64,000 nt of DNA from positions 124,001 through 188,000 of the forward strand of contig NZ_JAKGCS010000010.1 in NCBI RefSeq assembly GCF_021556395.1, given 5' to 3'. The notes under the pieces are model-generated. The model saw only the letters and a list, made by a program, of their open reading frames with translations. It was not told the origin of the DNA and searched no databases. Made by a program: the position numbers and the translations under genes. Origin of the DNA: Acuticoccus kalidii (GTDB lineage: Bacteria; Pseudomonadota; Alphaproteobacteria; Rhizobiales; Amorphaceae). Position 1 is the stretch's first letter; every line of letters begins with the position of its first letter. This document shows, in pieces, positions 49,952 to 58,816 of the stretch.

Positions 49952-50358
49952 CACTTTCCCTTGATTTTTCGATATCGCGAATTCTCGGGGGCCCGCTTCG
50001 GGCCTCGGTTCACCGCGACCGTTTTCGCCCGATTGTTCGGTGGAGCGAGGCCTGCCGTCGAGGCGGCGTCAGGGCCTCGCAGTTGAAATCGACGTGGGGG
50101 ATACCCCGGAGGACGGCGCTGTCGTCGTCCGCAAGGTGACGTGCTTCGACAGCATCACGGTGGCGGCGCGCCGATCGCCCAAAACCTCGACGCGGGGCGC
50201 CTGACGCGACCGTCCCGGAGCGCATCGGCGACGACGCCGGGCCGATCGAGGCGAACCATACCGCCGACCTCGTCGCCCCGATGATCATCAGAGAGACAGC
50301 CTGCCCGGAAATTCGGCCACCGCTGGCGGCCGCTTCGGCGCAGGCTGAGATTCGCCGG
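49952..50358. other. Region between tRNA-Pro and the sulfotransferase gene; no intact gene seen
   Basis: About 400 nt. Short open stretches read like protein ([20 protein letters not shown] near 50088-50147, and GDDAGPIEANHTADLVAPMI near 50230-50290), but they are in different frames and cannot be joined without frameshifts. A decayed gene is possible; its family is not recognised. Position immediately after a tRNA gene would suit an old integration site. Confidence 0.35.
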
Positions 50359-51477
50359 CTAAGCGCGCCACCAATCTTCGTTCGTCTCATAACCGATCTT
50401 CATCAGCGTCTCGGTCATTCCGATCGAATGAAGCAGGGACTTGTCCTCGGCGGACAAAACGGCCCGCCAACGGCTGCCGCTGCCGATCTTGAGCCAGCGA
50501 TCCATCATCGATCCCTCGGGATAGATCGGAGCCTTGCCCCATTGAACATTCTGCGACCGAAGCCGGGTCGCGTTCTTCTGTGATCGCTCGGAGGCGGCGG
50601 CGTAGGCCTTTTCGGTGAGTTCGATGTTGATCGCCGCGAGCGTATCACGAAGGGACGCGAACGCGTTCGGTCCGGTCAGGTCGTCATAGCGGGAGATGAC
50701 GACGTTTCCGTACTTGTCGTGATGCGCCAGAGCCGCATCGACGTTCTCGTTCCACGTCCCATAGTTCGTTTTCTTGAGGCGCTCGATCACCGGCCCGAGA
50801 CTGTCGGAAAGGGCGGGGATGTCTTCCGGGCGCGAACGGTTCGTGCCTTGCGCTGTGAAATCATTGAAGGACAGCAAGGAATCGCGGCCATCGCGGTGTT
50901 GATAGATCACCGGATTGTGGCGGTAGGCGTCGCGGATACCGTGGTCTTTCACGAACACGGGCGAGCGATAGCCGATCGTGCGGACTTTCCGGGAGAAGTG
51001 AGCCCGGTTCCCGAAATGCGCCGTGGCGATGCCCGCACGCAGCGAATGGGTCAGAAGCTGAATGAGGTGCGTGTTGCCGGACCGCGGGAACGAAACGACG
51101 AACGTGACCGGGTTCCCGTCGAGGTCCACATAAGGCTGATCGAAGTCTGGCTCCGGCAATTGCGCGTTCAGGGCTTTGATGAAGTTGCGAACCGGTTCCT
51201 TTCCGGTCAGTGAGCCCACCCGGACCATATAACTGAGGGCCGCTTCATAACGCTCTTGATCGGCCTGACCGATGACAAATGCCAGTGCGGCGGCGCGTTG
51301 ATCGACCGACGGAAAGGCCTGCTTCAGGCTGTCGACGTCATCGTGCTCTTTCCCCGCCGAAATCAAAGCGTCGGAAGATGGCGCATCTTCGTTGTCTTCG
51401 ATGGTGTCGGTCAGGAGTCCGAGAAGCTCTGAATGGAGCTGGTCGTCCAATATTTTATTACCTCGATTGGCCGTCAT
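50359..51477 (-). CDS. Sulfotransferase-domain protein
   Basis: 372 aa. After an acidic N-terminal extension of about 110 residues, VTFVVSFPRSGNTHLIQLLTHSL (PRSGNT, 131-136) forms the 5'-phosphosulfate loop of PAPS-dependent sulfotransferases, and VIYQHRDGRDSLLSFNDF plus VISRYDDLTGPNAFASLRDTL form the 3'-phosphate region. It would transfer sulfate to a carbohydrate, lipid or small molecule. GC content of the gene is visibly lower than its neighbours and no pathway genes surround it, which suggests transfer. A weak ribosome site precedes the start. Confidence 0.85.
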   Translation of the reverse strand: MTANRGNKILDDQLHSELLGLLTDTIEDNEDAPSSDALISAGKEHDDVDSLKQAFPSVDQRAAALAFVIGQADQERYEAALSYMVRVGSLTGKEPVRNFIKALNAQLPEPDFDQPYVDLDGNPVTFVVSFPRSGNTHLIQLLTHSLRAGIATAHFGNRAHFSRKVRTIGYRSPVFVKDHGIRDAYRHNPVIYQHRDGRDSLLSFNDFTAQGTNRSRPEDIPALSDSLGPVIERLKKTNYGTWNENVDAALAHHDKYGNVVISRYDDLTGPNAFASLRDTLAAINIELTEKAYAAASERSQKNATRLRSQNVQWGKAPIYPEGSMMDRWLKIGSGSRWRAVLSAEDKSLLHSIGMTETLMKIGYETNEDWWRA

Positions 51478-51743
51478 ATATACTCTTTTTGGGATAGGGG
51501 ATCGTCGAGGGCGGGCAATCTGACGGCGATCCGTTGGCGCGCGCAGAGCCTAGTGGCTGCGCCATCATTAGCAAGTATCGCAGCAGGCTCAAGGTGATGT
51601 GACCCCCCTTCGGCCCACTCGCCAGTTTCCGGGTGAGGTGCGTCCGAATGGGCGCACTTCGGTCGGTTCACGATCGTTGCCGCCGCGGCTTACGGCCCGC
51701 GCGACAGCCGCCTCGGAGGCCGATCCATCGGGCAGGGGATTGC

Positions 51744-52211
51744 CTAATTGCGGACGAGGACGAAGCGGGTTCCGTCGTCGGCGAGACCCTGGATGCGATT
51801 GCGACCGGAATCGCGTGGGAGCTCCATCGTCGCGATATTCGGGGTCGCGATGCCGGACAGGATGATCGTCCGTCCCTTGCGCTCCCACTTGGTGACGCGG
51901 TTGATGCCGTTGATGCCGCCGAGCCCGTCGACGAGGTTGCAGGCGACGGTCCACACCCGTCCTTCGTCGGTCTTGAACGCCGCCGTCGAGAAATCCATCG
52001 AGCAGCTTCGGTCACTCGTGCCGACCGCGGGGTAGACGGCCCATTTGCCGATAACGGGTTCGGGTTGTTCGGCCTCCGCTTCGCTCGCCACCGCTCGCGG
52101 TTTCGGCGTGCTGGGCGGGGTCGACGTGGTGCAGGCGGCGACCATGCCCGCAGCCGCGAAGGACAGCGCGATCGAGGCGATCGCTTTCGGCGGCCGAACA
52201 GAAATATTCAT
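51744..52211 (-). CDS. Lipoprotein with AprI/Inh-like domain
   Basis: 155 aa from Met at 52211 (a Met at 52223 is also possible but abuts AAGG). The signal peptide ends in a lipobox, AAGMVAAC (Cys27). The mature part IGKWAVYPAVGTSDRSCSMDF, VWTVACNLVDGLGGINGI and VTKWERKGRTIILSG looks like the beta-barrel of the AprI/Inh protease-inhibitor family, with a Cys pair. Most likely an outer-membrane or periplasmic lipoprotein. Function is inferred from fold only. Confidence 0.7.
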   Translation of the reverse strand: MNISVRPPKAIASIALSFAAAGMVAACTTSTPPSTPKPRAVASEAEAEQPEPVIGKWAVYPAVGTSDRSCSMDFSTAAFKTDEGRVWTVACNLVDGLGGINGINRVTKWERKGRTIILSGIATPNIATMELPRDSGRNRIQGLADDGTRFVLVRN

Positions 52212-52806
52212 AAAAACTCGCATCCTTCAGCGGAAGCGCTCCACTGATCGACTTTAACGGCCGGGCGCGGCGGTCAATGCTTCTGCGTTGGAGGTCTGAC
52301 ATCGCGCCCCGTGGGCGGGAGTTACACCATGTCTCTCTCGGTCAGGCAAATCAAACGGACTTCTTCGCCCGCGTTGCGGGAGACGACCGGCACGATCCTG
52401 GTAAGGTTGTCAATAAATCGGATGGGTTATGCTGATATGGCCACATCCGCCGCATGAACTGATCCAGGCGCGACTGAACGATTGCCCCTGATTGAGGCGC
52501 GTTACGATATGCCGTGCGGTTTGAACTTTCGACGAAATGGTCTTTGCATCGAGTTGCTGAAGGCTTCGCTCGGGGGCGCCGCTCTGGAGCGCAAGATCTT
52601 ACGCCACCGAGATGGGGTTCGGAGGGGCGAGATCGCCGGCGGCCGGAAAACCCCTCGTGCTTGGCAAGACGAGCGGCCTCGTGCTCAACTGAGTGCGCTG
52701 GGCTGGTGATGTCCGTCGTCGGTCCTCGCGGGCGGCTGGTCCGCGAAATGGGCCGGTCGGCGGCGACACGCGCGCTCCGACGATCGGTCAGGCGGAGGTG
52801 ATAGCG
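52212..52806. other. Intergenic region, no gene recognised
   Basis: About 595 nt between the lipoprotein gene (reading left) and the FAD oxidoreductase. Frames open here have no recognisable motif. The part from about 52385 to 52480 is AT-richer than surrounding DNA and could hold promoters. The oxidoreductase ribosome site (GGAGG) is at its right end. Confidence 0.4.
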
Positions 52807-53919
52807 ATGAAAGTGGTCGTCTGCGGCGCCGGAGCGATCGGCGCGGCGAGCGCCTTCTACCTGACGCGCGCCGGGGTCGAGGTCGTGCTCGTCGAGCGGA
52901 CGGGGGTTGCGTGTGCGGCGTCCGGCAAGGCTGGCGGCTTCCTTGCCCGCGACTGGTGCGATGGCGGTCCGCTCCAATCCCTCGCCCGCCGAAGTTTCGA
53001 TCTTCACGCCACCCTCGCCAAGGACTTCGCCAATCCCTGGGGCTATCGCCGGATGACGACGTTCGGCGGCGCGCGGACGCGCGGCCCGACATCGAGCCTC
53101 GTCGACTGGGTCGGGCCGACGATCGGCATCGCCCAGCGCCTCGGCGATGTCGAGACGACGGCGCAGGTGCATCCGGCGCTGTTCACGCGGGGCCTCGCCT
53201 CGATCGCGGTCAACGAGGGCGCCTCCCTCGTCAATGGCGAAGTGACGGGTTTCCTGCGCGAGGCCGACGGCCGCGTGCGGGGCGTTGTGATGGAAGAGGA
53301 GCACATCGACGCCGACGCGGTGCTCGTCGCGATGGGGCCGTGGTCGATCCTCGCGGCCCAATGGATCGACCTGCCGGCGGTCTACGGCCTCAAGGGCCAC
53401 AGCCTCGTCTTCAACACGCACGACGAGATCCCGCCCGAGGCGCTGTTCCTCGAATATCGCACGGTCGATGGGGCCACCGTGACGCCCGAGGTGTTTCCGC
53501 GCCCCGACGGGACGACCTATATTTGCGGCCTCTCGGGGGACGGGCCGCTCCCGGTCGACCCCGCCGATGTCCGCGCCGACGAGGATGCGTTCGCGCGCCT
53601 TCTCGCGGTGTGCTCCGATATTTCCCCGGCCTTCGGTGAAAGCCGCGTCATTGCACGGCAGACCTGTTTCCGGCCGGTGACGCGGGACGGGCTTCCGCTG
53701 ATGGGGGCCGTTCCGAGCGCGCCCGGCGCCTTCGTCGCGACGGGGCACAGCGTGTGGGGCATCCTCAACGCACCGGCCTCGGGCGAGGCGATGGCGGCGT
53801 TGATCACCGGCGCGGAGCCCGCCGTCGATCTCGCCCCGTTCGATCCGGCCCGGCTGCCCCCGATCCGCATCGACGCGGACAATTTCAAGCCGACTTACGC
53901 GCGCGGCCCGTCCCGATAG
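52807..53919 (+). CDS. FAD-dependent oxidoreductase of the DAO (D-amino acid/glycine oxidase) family
   Basis: 370 aa from the ATG at 52807, after GGAGGTGATAGCG. VVVCGAGAIGAASAFYLTRAGVEVVLVER is the FAD-binding Rossmann motif; ASGKAGGFLARDW is the second conserved block; C-terminal CFRPVTRDGLPLMGAVPSAPGAFVATGHSVWGILNAPASGEAMA closes the FAD site. It oxidises an amine or hydroxy acid. It precedes an amidase and an amidohydrolase on the same strand, separated by 288 nt, suggesting nitrogen-compound catabolism. Substrate unknown. Confidence 0.9.
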   Translation: MKVVVCGAGAIGAASAFYLTRAGVEVVLVERTGVACAASGKAGGFLARDWCDGGPLQSLARRSFDLHATLAKDFANPWGYRRMTTFGGARTRGPTSSLVDWVGPTIGIAQRLGDVETTAQVHPALFTRGLASIAVNEGASLVNGEVTGFLREADGRVRGVVMEEEHIDADAVLVAMGPWSILAAQWIDLPAVYGLKGHSLVFNTHDEIPPEALFLEYRTVDGATVTPEVFPRPDGTTYICGLSGDGPLPVDPADVRADEDAFARLLAVCSDISPAFGESRVIARQTCFRPVTRDGLPLMGAVPSAPGAFVATGHSVWGILNAPASGEAMAALITGAEPAVDLAPFDPARLPPIRIDADNFKPTYARGPSR

Positions 53920-54207
53920 GCCGATGCATGGGTGTTTCAGGAACAAGGGGATAGAGCCCGAGGGGCGGGCGCGCCGCCCGACGAGCCGGCTGCCCGTCGC
54001 GGGGAGTGTTCACGGGGCGTTGCGGCGCGGTCCTGCGCCTTGCGGCCCGCGCGGCGATGAACGGTGCGCAGCGGATGCGCCGCGGCGCGTTCCGTTTGGG
54101 GCGCGCGCTCCGTGGACGGAGGCGCAAGGCGGTGGCGGACACCGCGCGCGCCGATAAGGATCGAGACAAGAACCCCGCAATGACGGGCATGGGAGGAGAG
54201 AGCGACG

Positions 54208-55773
54208 ATGACCGAACCCGCCGATCTGAGCGCCACCGAGGCGCGGCGTCTCATTGGAGAGAAACGCCTGTCGCCGGTCGAGCTGGTGGAGAGCGCGATC
54301 GCGCGGATCGAGACCCTCGATGGCGCGATCAACGCGATCCCGGAGCGCGATTTCGACCGCGCGCGGGACGGCGCCAAGGCGAGCGAGCGGGCGGTGATGG
54401 CGGGCGAGCCGCTCGGCCCGCTCCACGGTCTCACCCTCGGCGTCAAGGATATGACGAACGTCGCGGGCCTCAAGACCACCTTCGGAAGCCCCGCTTTCCG
54501 CGACAATGTCGCCCCGGCGGACGACGGCATCATTTCCGCCTTGAAGGACGCGGGGGCAATCGTCCTCGGCAAGACCAATGTTCCGGAATGGAGTGCCGGC
54601 GCGAACTCCCGCAATCCCGTCTACGGGACGACGGGAAATCCCTTCGATCCGACGAAATCGGCGGCCGGCTCGTCCGGCGGTTCGGCGGCGGCGCTCGCGA
54701 CCGGGATGGTGGCGATCGCGACCGGAACCGACACCGGCGGATCGCTCCGCAATCCCGCCGCCTTTTGCGGTGTGGTGGGCTTCCGGCCGACGCCCGGTCT
54801 CGTCCCCTCGGAGAATGCCGGGATGGGGTGGCTGCCGCTCGGAACCGGCGGACCGATGGGCCGCACCGTGGCCGATACGGCGCTGATGCTGTCGACGATC
54901 ATCGCGCCCGACAAGCGTGATCCTTTGTCGATGTCGGAGCGGGTCTCACCGGATGCGCTGCGCCGTCTGCCGGAGGTCGATCTGTCGGCGCTTTCCGTCG
55001 CGATGACGCCCGATTTCGGCTTCGCGCCGGTGGAGCGGCTGATCGCCGACACGTTCGCCGACAAGGTCGGCCGTTTCCGCGCCGTCTTCCGCCGCGCCGA
55101 CGACGCCCATCCCGACTGTACGGACGCCGACGAGATGTTCGAGGTGTTGCGCGCGCTCGCTTTTCTCGGGCCGCACAAGCGTCTTTTGGAGGCCTCGCCC
55201 GAACTCGTCGGGCCGAACGTTGCGGCGAACGTGCGCGAAGGGCTCGGCTACAGTGCCGCTCAAGTCGCGCGGGGCCTTGAGCAACAGACGGCGCTCTATC
55301 GGCGCTGGCAGACCTTTTTCGCCGAAACCGACTTCGTCCTGTCTCCGACCGTCGCGATCACCCCGCGCGATTGGCGAGAGCTCTATCCGAGCGAGATCGA
55401 CGGCAAGCCGACGCGCACCTATTTCCATTGGCTCGCGCTCGCTTATGCGCCGACGCTGGCCGGTCATCCGGCCGTCTCCCTCCCGGTCGGCCTCGACCAT
55501 GCGGGAATGCCGTTCGGGCTCCAGATCGTCGGGCCGCGCGGGGCCGATCTCGAAACCCTCGCGATGGCGGCGGCGCTCGAGCGCCTTCTCGCCGACGATC
55601 CGCAGACCGCGCGGCCCGTGCCGGACCTATCGGCTCTCGCCGCCGCGCCGATGATCGCGGACATGGCCGATGATCGCGGACATGGAGGACTTCTTCCCGT
55701 GATCGGACGGCGAGGCGCGCAACTTCCGAACACTGTCGTTTGTTTCTTGCGCAGATCGTCGGCCGCTCGCTAG
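54208..55773 (+). CDS. Amidase-signature family amidase with frame-shifted, extended C-terminus
   Basis: 521 aa. The triad is present: Lys80 in LTLGVKDMTNVAG, Ser155 in SAAGSSGGSAAAL and Ser179 in GTDTGGSLRNPAAFCG. A 19-bp tandem duplication at 55648-55685 changes the frame at codon 487 and replaces a short end (MEDFFP, stop at 55700-55702) by about 35 different residues, which end with VCFLRRSSAAR. The catalytic domain is complete, so activity may be kept. It is followed 50 nt later by an amidohydrolase gene. It hydrolyses an amide; the substrate is unknown. Confidence 0.92.
   Translation: MTEPADLSATEARRLIGEKRLSPVELVESAIARIETLDGAINAIPERDFDRARDGAKASERAVMAGEPLGPLHGLTLGVKDMTNVAGLKTTFGSPAFRDNVAPADDGIISALKDAGAIVLGKTNVPEWSAGANSRNPVYGTTGNPFDPTKSAAGSSGGSAAALATGMVAIATGTDTGGSLRNPAAFCGVVGFRPTPGLVPSENAGMGWLPLGTGGPMGRTVADTALMLSTIIAPDKRDPLSMSERVSPDALRRLPEVDLSALSVAMTPDFGFAPVERLIADTFADKVGRFRAVFRRADDAHPDCTDADEMFEVLRALAFLGPHKRLLEASPELVGPNVAANVREGLGYSAAQVARGLEQQTALYRRWQTFFAETDFVLSPTVAITPRDWRELYPSEIDGKPTRTYFHWLALAYAPTLAGHPAVSLPVGLDHAGMPFGLQIVGPRGADLETLAMAAALERLLADDPQTARPVPDLSALAAAPMIADMADDRGHGGLLPVIGRRGAQLPNTVVCFLRRSSAAR
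55648..55685 (+). repeat. Perfect 19-bp tandem duplication in the amidase gene
   Basis: CCGATGATCGCGGACATGG occurs twice with no spacer (55648-55666 and 55667-55685). Nineteen is not a multiple of three, so it causes a +1 frame change in the amidase C-terminus. Identity of the copies points to a recent event or a sequencing/assembly artefact. Confidence 0.95.
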
Positions 55774-55823
55774 GCTGACGGGAGCGGCAAGCCCGCATCG
55801 TCTCACAGCCCCTGGAAATCCGA

Positions 55824-57062
55824 ATGTCCATGCTCACGATCAAGAATGCCCGCATCGTCGACGGTAGCGCCGACGCGCCGACCGATCCCGTCGACATCGT
55901 CATCGAGGGGGATCGCTTCGTCGCGGTCGGGAAGGGCGAGGCCGCAAAGAGCGGCGCGGGCGACACCCTCGACGCGTCGGGCAGGATCGTGATGCCCGGC
56001 CTCATCGATTGCCACGTCCACGTCATCGCGACGACGGCCAATCTCGGCCTCAACGCGGAGCTGCCGAACTCATGGGTGGCGCTGAAGTCGGCCGAGCTGA
56101 TGAAGGCGATGCTGATGCGCGGCTTCACCACCGTGCGCGATCTCGGCGGCGCCGACATCGGCCTGAAGCGGGCCGTCGACGACGGGCTCATCGATGCACC
56201 GCGCCTCATCATCTGCGGCAAGGCGCTGTCCCAGACCGGCGGGCACACCGACTATCGCGGCGCGCACAGCAACCGCGACGTCTCCTGGTATGGCGACAAG
56301 CTCGGCACGCTCGGCCGCGTGTGCGACGGGGTCGACGCCGTGCGCCGCGTCGCGCGTGAGGAGCTCAAAAACGGGGCGGATTATGTGAAGGTGATGGCCG
56401 ATGGCGGCGTCTCCTCGCCGTCCGACCCAATCGGCTATCTCGTCTTCTCGGTCGACGAACTGAAGGCGATCGTCGAGGTCGCGAAGGGCTTCGGCACCTA
56501 CGTTTCAGGCCACCTTTACGATGATGCGGCGATCAACCGGGCGCTCGATTGCGGCTTCGAGTGCATCGAGCACGGCAACAATATGAGCGAGCGCACTGTC
56601 CGCCGCGTCGCGGAGGAGGAGGCGTTCGTCGTTCCGACGAACATCACTTACGACATCCTCGCCAAGGAAGGCGCGGCGTTCGGTCTGCCGCCGGAATCGG
56701 TCGCCAAGATCGAGGACGTGCGGACGGCGGGGCTCGAGTGCCTTACGATGCTGCACCGCGAGGGCGTCGTCATGGGGTATGGGTCCGACCTTCTCGGCGG
56801 GATGCAGCCGCATCAGTCGGGCGAGTTCACGCTGCGCGGTCAGTTCCTTCCGGCGATGGACGTCATCCGTTCGGCGACGCTCGATGCGGCGCGGGTGGTC
56901 CGGCGCAGCGATATCGGTGCGATCGCGCCCGGCTGTTACGCCGATCTCCTCTTCGTCGACGGCAACCCGCTCGACGATCTCGCGCTCCTCACCGAGCAGG
57001 GCGCACACATGCCGCTCATCATGAAGGGCGGCGCGGCGGTGAAGAAGGCTGCGTCGGTCTGA
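55824..57062 (+). CDS. Amidohydrolase-superfamily metal-dependent hydrolase (prolidase/imidazolonepropionase-like)
   Basis: 412 aa. LTIKNARIVDGSADAPTDPVDIVIEGDRFVAVG opens the beta-sandwich; GLIDCHVHV supplies two metal His; GADYVKVMADGGVSSPS holds the Lys/Val metal-bridge region; YVSGHLYDDAAI and CIEHGNNM supply two further His; GVVMGYGSDLLGGMQPHQSGEF the catalytic Asp. Closest in layout to the Xaa-Pro dipeptidase-like amidohydrolases. It probably cleaves an amide or cyclic amide released by the amidase above. A Met at 55830 is an equally possible start. Confidence 0.9.
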   Translation: MSMLTIKNARIVDGSADAPTDPVDIVIEGDRFVAVGKGEAAKSGAGDTLDASGRIVMPGLIDCHVHVIATTANLGLNAELPNSWVALKSAELMKAMLMRGFTTVRDLGGADIGLKRAVDDGLIDAPRLIICGKALSQTGGHTDYRGAHSNRDVSWYGDKLGTLGRVCDGVDAVRRVAREELKNGADYVKVMADGGVSSPSDPIGYLVFSVDELKAIVEVAKGFGTYVSGHLYDDAAINRALDCGFECIEHGNNMSERTVRRVAEEEAFVVPTNITYDILAKEGAAFGLPPESVAKIEDVRTAGLECLTMLHREGVVMGYGSDLLGGMQPHQSGEFTLRGQFLPAMDVIRSATLDAARVVRRSDIGAIAPGCYADLLFVDGNPLDDLALLTEQGAHMPLIMKGGAAVKKAASV

Positions 57063-57077
57063 GGCGAGGGCGCGCGG

Positions 57078-57800
57078 TCAGCCGCCCGCGCCCGTCGTCC
57101 GGGTCGGCTCGACGGTGGCGAGAATGCGCTTCCATTCGGCAATGAGGCGCTCGGCGCTGTCGGGCTCGGTCTCGAAGCTCTTGTGAACGGCGATACCGCG
57201 CAGAACGCACAGATTGAGCTGCACGAAGGTGGCGCTCGTCGGATCGTCGGGCGACAGGCCGAGGAGTTCGGCCGTCAGCCGGTCGCGCAGGCGCGTCCAC
57301 CGCACCATGATCTGGCGGATCCCGGTGCCGATCGCCTCGTCCTTGCGCGCCGCCAGCATCAGCTCGAGGGTGGCGATATAGCGTTCGGTGCGGAAAATCT
57401 TCACCCACAGAAGGTCCGCGAGCTCGGTGAAATCGAGCCGGCGATCGCTTCCACCCGTCACCCAGGTGAACGGCTCGTTCGCCTCCCATGAGCGGACCAG
57501 CCAGTCATAGGCGGCGATGATGAGGCTGTTGCGGGTCGGAAACTGGTGGGTGAGGGCGCCGCGCGAAAGGCCGGCGCGGCGCGCGATCTCCTGTGTCGAG
57601 ATGCGCTCATAACCGAGATCGACGAGGGCATCGAGCGTTGCCTGACAGGCGCGCTCGCGGGTGTCGGCGGAGCGTTCGGCCTGCGTTCGGCGGACGCGTC
57701 GCGGTGCTCGTTTTGGCGACGCCTCGCCCATCGCTGAGGCATCGTCGTGTTCGGCGAGCAGCGCCGCGCTCGTTCGCGTCATGGAGGCATTCCCGTTCAT
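57078..57800 (-). CDS. TetR-family transcriptional regulator
   Basis: 240 aa. After a 45-residue polar extension, RACQATLDALVDLGYERISTQEIARRAGLSRGALTHQFPTRNSLIIAAY is a TetR helix-turn-helix; the ligand domain follows. The next Met (Met7) or Met24 could also be used as start. It is divergent from the Liv-type ABC operon, separated by about 250 nt, and is the likely regulator. It ends 16 nt from the amidohydrolase stop. Confidence 0.9.
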   Translation of the reverse strand: MNGNASMTRTSAALLAEHDDASAMGEASPKRAPRRVRRTQAERSADTRERACQATLDALVDLGYERISTQEIARRAGLSRGALTHQFPTRNSLIIAAYDWLVRSWEANEPFTWVTGGSDRRLDFTELADLLWVKIFRTERYIATLELMLAARKDEAIGTGIRQIMVRWTRLRDRLTAELLGLSPDDPTSATFVQLNLCVLRGIAVHKSFETEPDSAERLIAEWKRILATVEPTRTTGAGG

Positions 57801-57941
57801 GATGAGAATTTATGCGTTGGAGAGGCTTGCTCGTCGACCGTTCTTTGCTGCTACATTCAGACCCGTCGGTTTGTTTGTGTGTGTCGCCCAACGCGACGAT
57901 CCACGAGCGGCCGGCTTCGGGAGAGAAAGGGCGCCACCAAG

Positions 57942-58055
57942 ATGACCCTCGCCAACTCGGGCACCAATGCGGGCCCGGTGAACGGCTCCGTCGATGCGAC
58001 AATCGGTTTGGGGACGGCCGCACGGGCTGCCGCGATCGGGTGCCGAAAGCGGTGA
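57942..58055 (+). CDS. Possible 37-aa ORF translationally coupled to livG
   Basis: An ATG at 57942 with AAAGG about 11 nt upstream starts a 37-codon frame (MTLANSGTNAGPVNG at the N-terminus, AAIGCRKR at the C-terminus). Its stop overlaps the GTG start of the livG-like gene as GTGA, the arrangement used by real gene pairs throughout this window. It has no similarity I recognise. It may be a leader ORF that delivers ribosomes to the livG start, which lacks a clear ribosome site of its own. Confidence 0.4.
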   Translation: MTLANSGTNAGPVNGSVDATIGLGTAARAAAIGCRKR

Positions 58056-58816
58056 GTGCGTTGCTGGGCGTTCGCGGGATCACCCGCTCCTTTTATGGCG
58101 TCTCCGCGCTGTCGGGCGTCGACTTCGAGATCGAAGAGGGCACGTTGACGGGCCTCATCGGCCCCAATGGCGCCGGTAAGTCGACGCTCTTCAACATCGT
58201 CTCCGGCGCCTTCGCGCCCGATCGGGGAAACATCTCGTTCGCCGGCGAGGACATCACCGGCCGCGCCCCGCGCCGGATCGTCGAGCGGGGGCTCGTGCGC
58301 ACCTTTCAGCTCGCCCGCGGCTTTCCGAAACTCTCGGTCTTCCAGCATCTGATGCTCTACGGGCCGCACCAGCCGGGAGAGCATCTGTGGAGCGCGTTGT
58401 CGCGCGGCGCGGCGGGGCGCAAACGTGAAGCCGAATTGGCCGAGCGGGCCTTCTCGATCGCCAAGCGCCTTCGGCTCGACCATGTGATCGACAATCGCGT
58501 CACCCATCTTTCGGGCGGGCAGAAGAAGCTCCTCGAGATCGGCCGGGCGCTGATGGCGGAGCCGCGCATGATCCTCCTCGACGAGCCGATGGCGGGGGTG
58601 AACCCGACGCTGACCGGCGAGATCGCGGCGCACCTGTCCGAGCTTCACCGTTCGGGGATCACGATCTGTCTCATCGAGCACGATATGGCGCTGATCCGCG
58701 AGCTGTGTGATCCGGTGATCGTGATGGCGGAGGGCAAGACCCTCACCGAAGGATCCTTCGCGGCCGTCGCCGCCGATCCGCGTGTTCAGGAAGCCTATCT
58801 CGGGAGGCGGCATTGA
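58052..58816 (+). CDS. livG: Branched-chain-type ABC transporter ATP-binding protein (LivG-like)
   Basis: 254 aa from GTG at 58052, which aligns with the usual Liv start (VSALLGVRGITRSFYG). Walker A GPNGAGKST, LivG-specific RTFQLARGFPKLSVFQHLML, signature LSGGQKKLLEIGRAL and Walker B MILLDEPMAGVNP are complete; H-loop LIEHDMALI. It energises import with LivF. Liv systems carry branched amino acids, amides, urea or aromatic acids. The stop overlaps the livF start (TTGA). The symbol refers to the family only. Confidence 0.92.
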   Translation: MSALLGVRGITRSFYGVSALSGVDFEIEEGTLTGLIGPNGAGKSTLFNIVSGAFAPDRGNISFAGEDITGRAPRRIVERGLVRTFQLARGFPKLSVFQHLMLYGPHQPGEHLWSALSRGAAGRKREAELAERAFSIAKRLRLDHVIDNRVTHLSGGQKKLLEIGRALMAEPRMILLDEPMAGVNPTLTGEIAAHLSELHRSGITICLIEHDMALIRELCDPVIVMAEGKTLTEGSFAAVAADPRVQEAYLGRRH

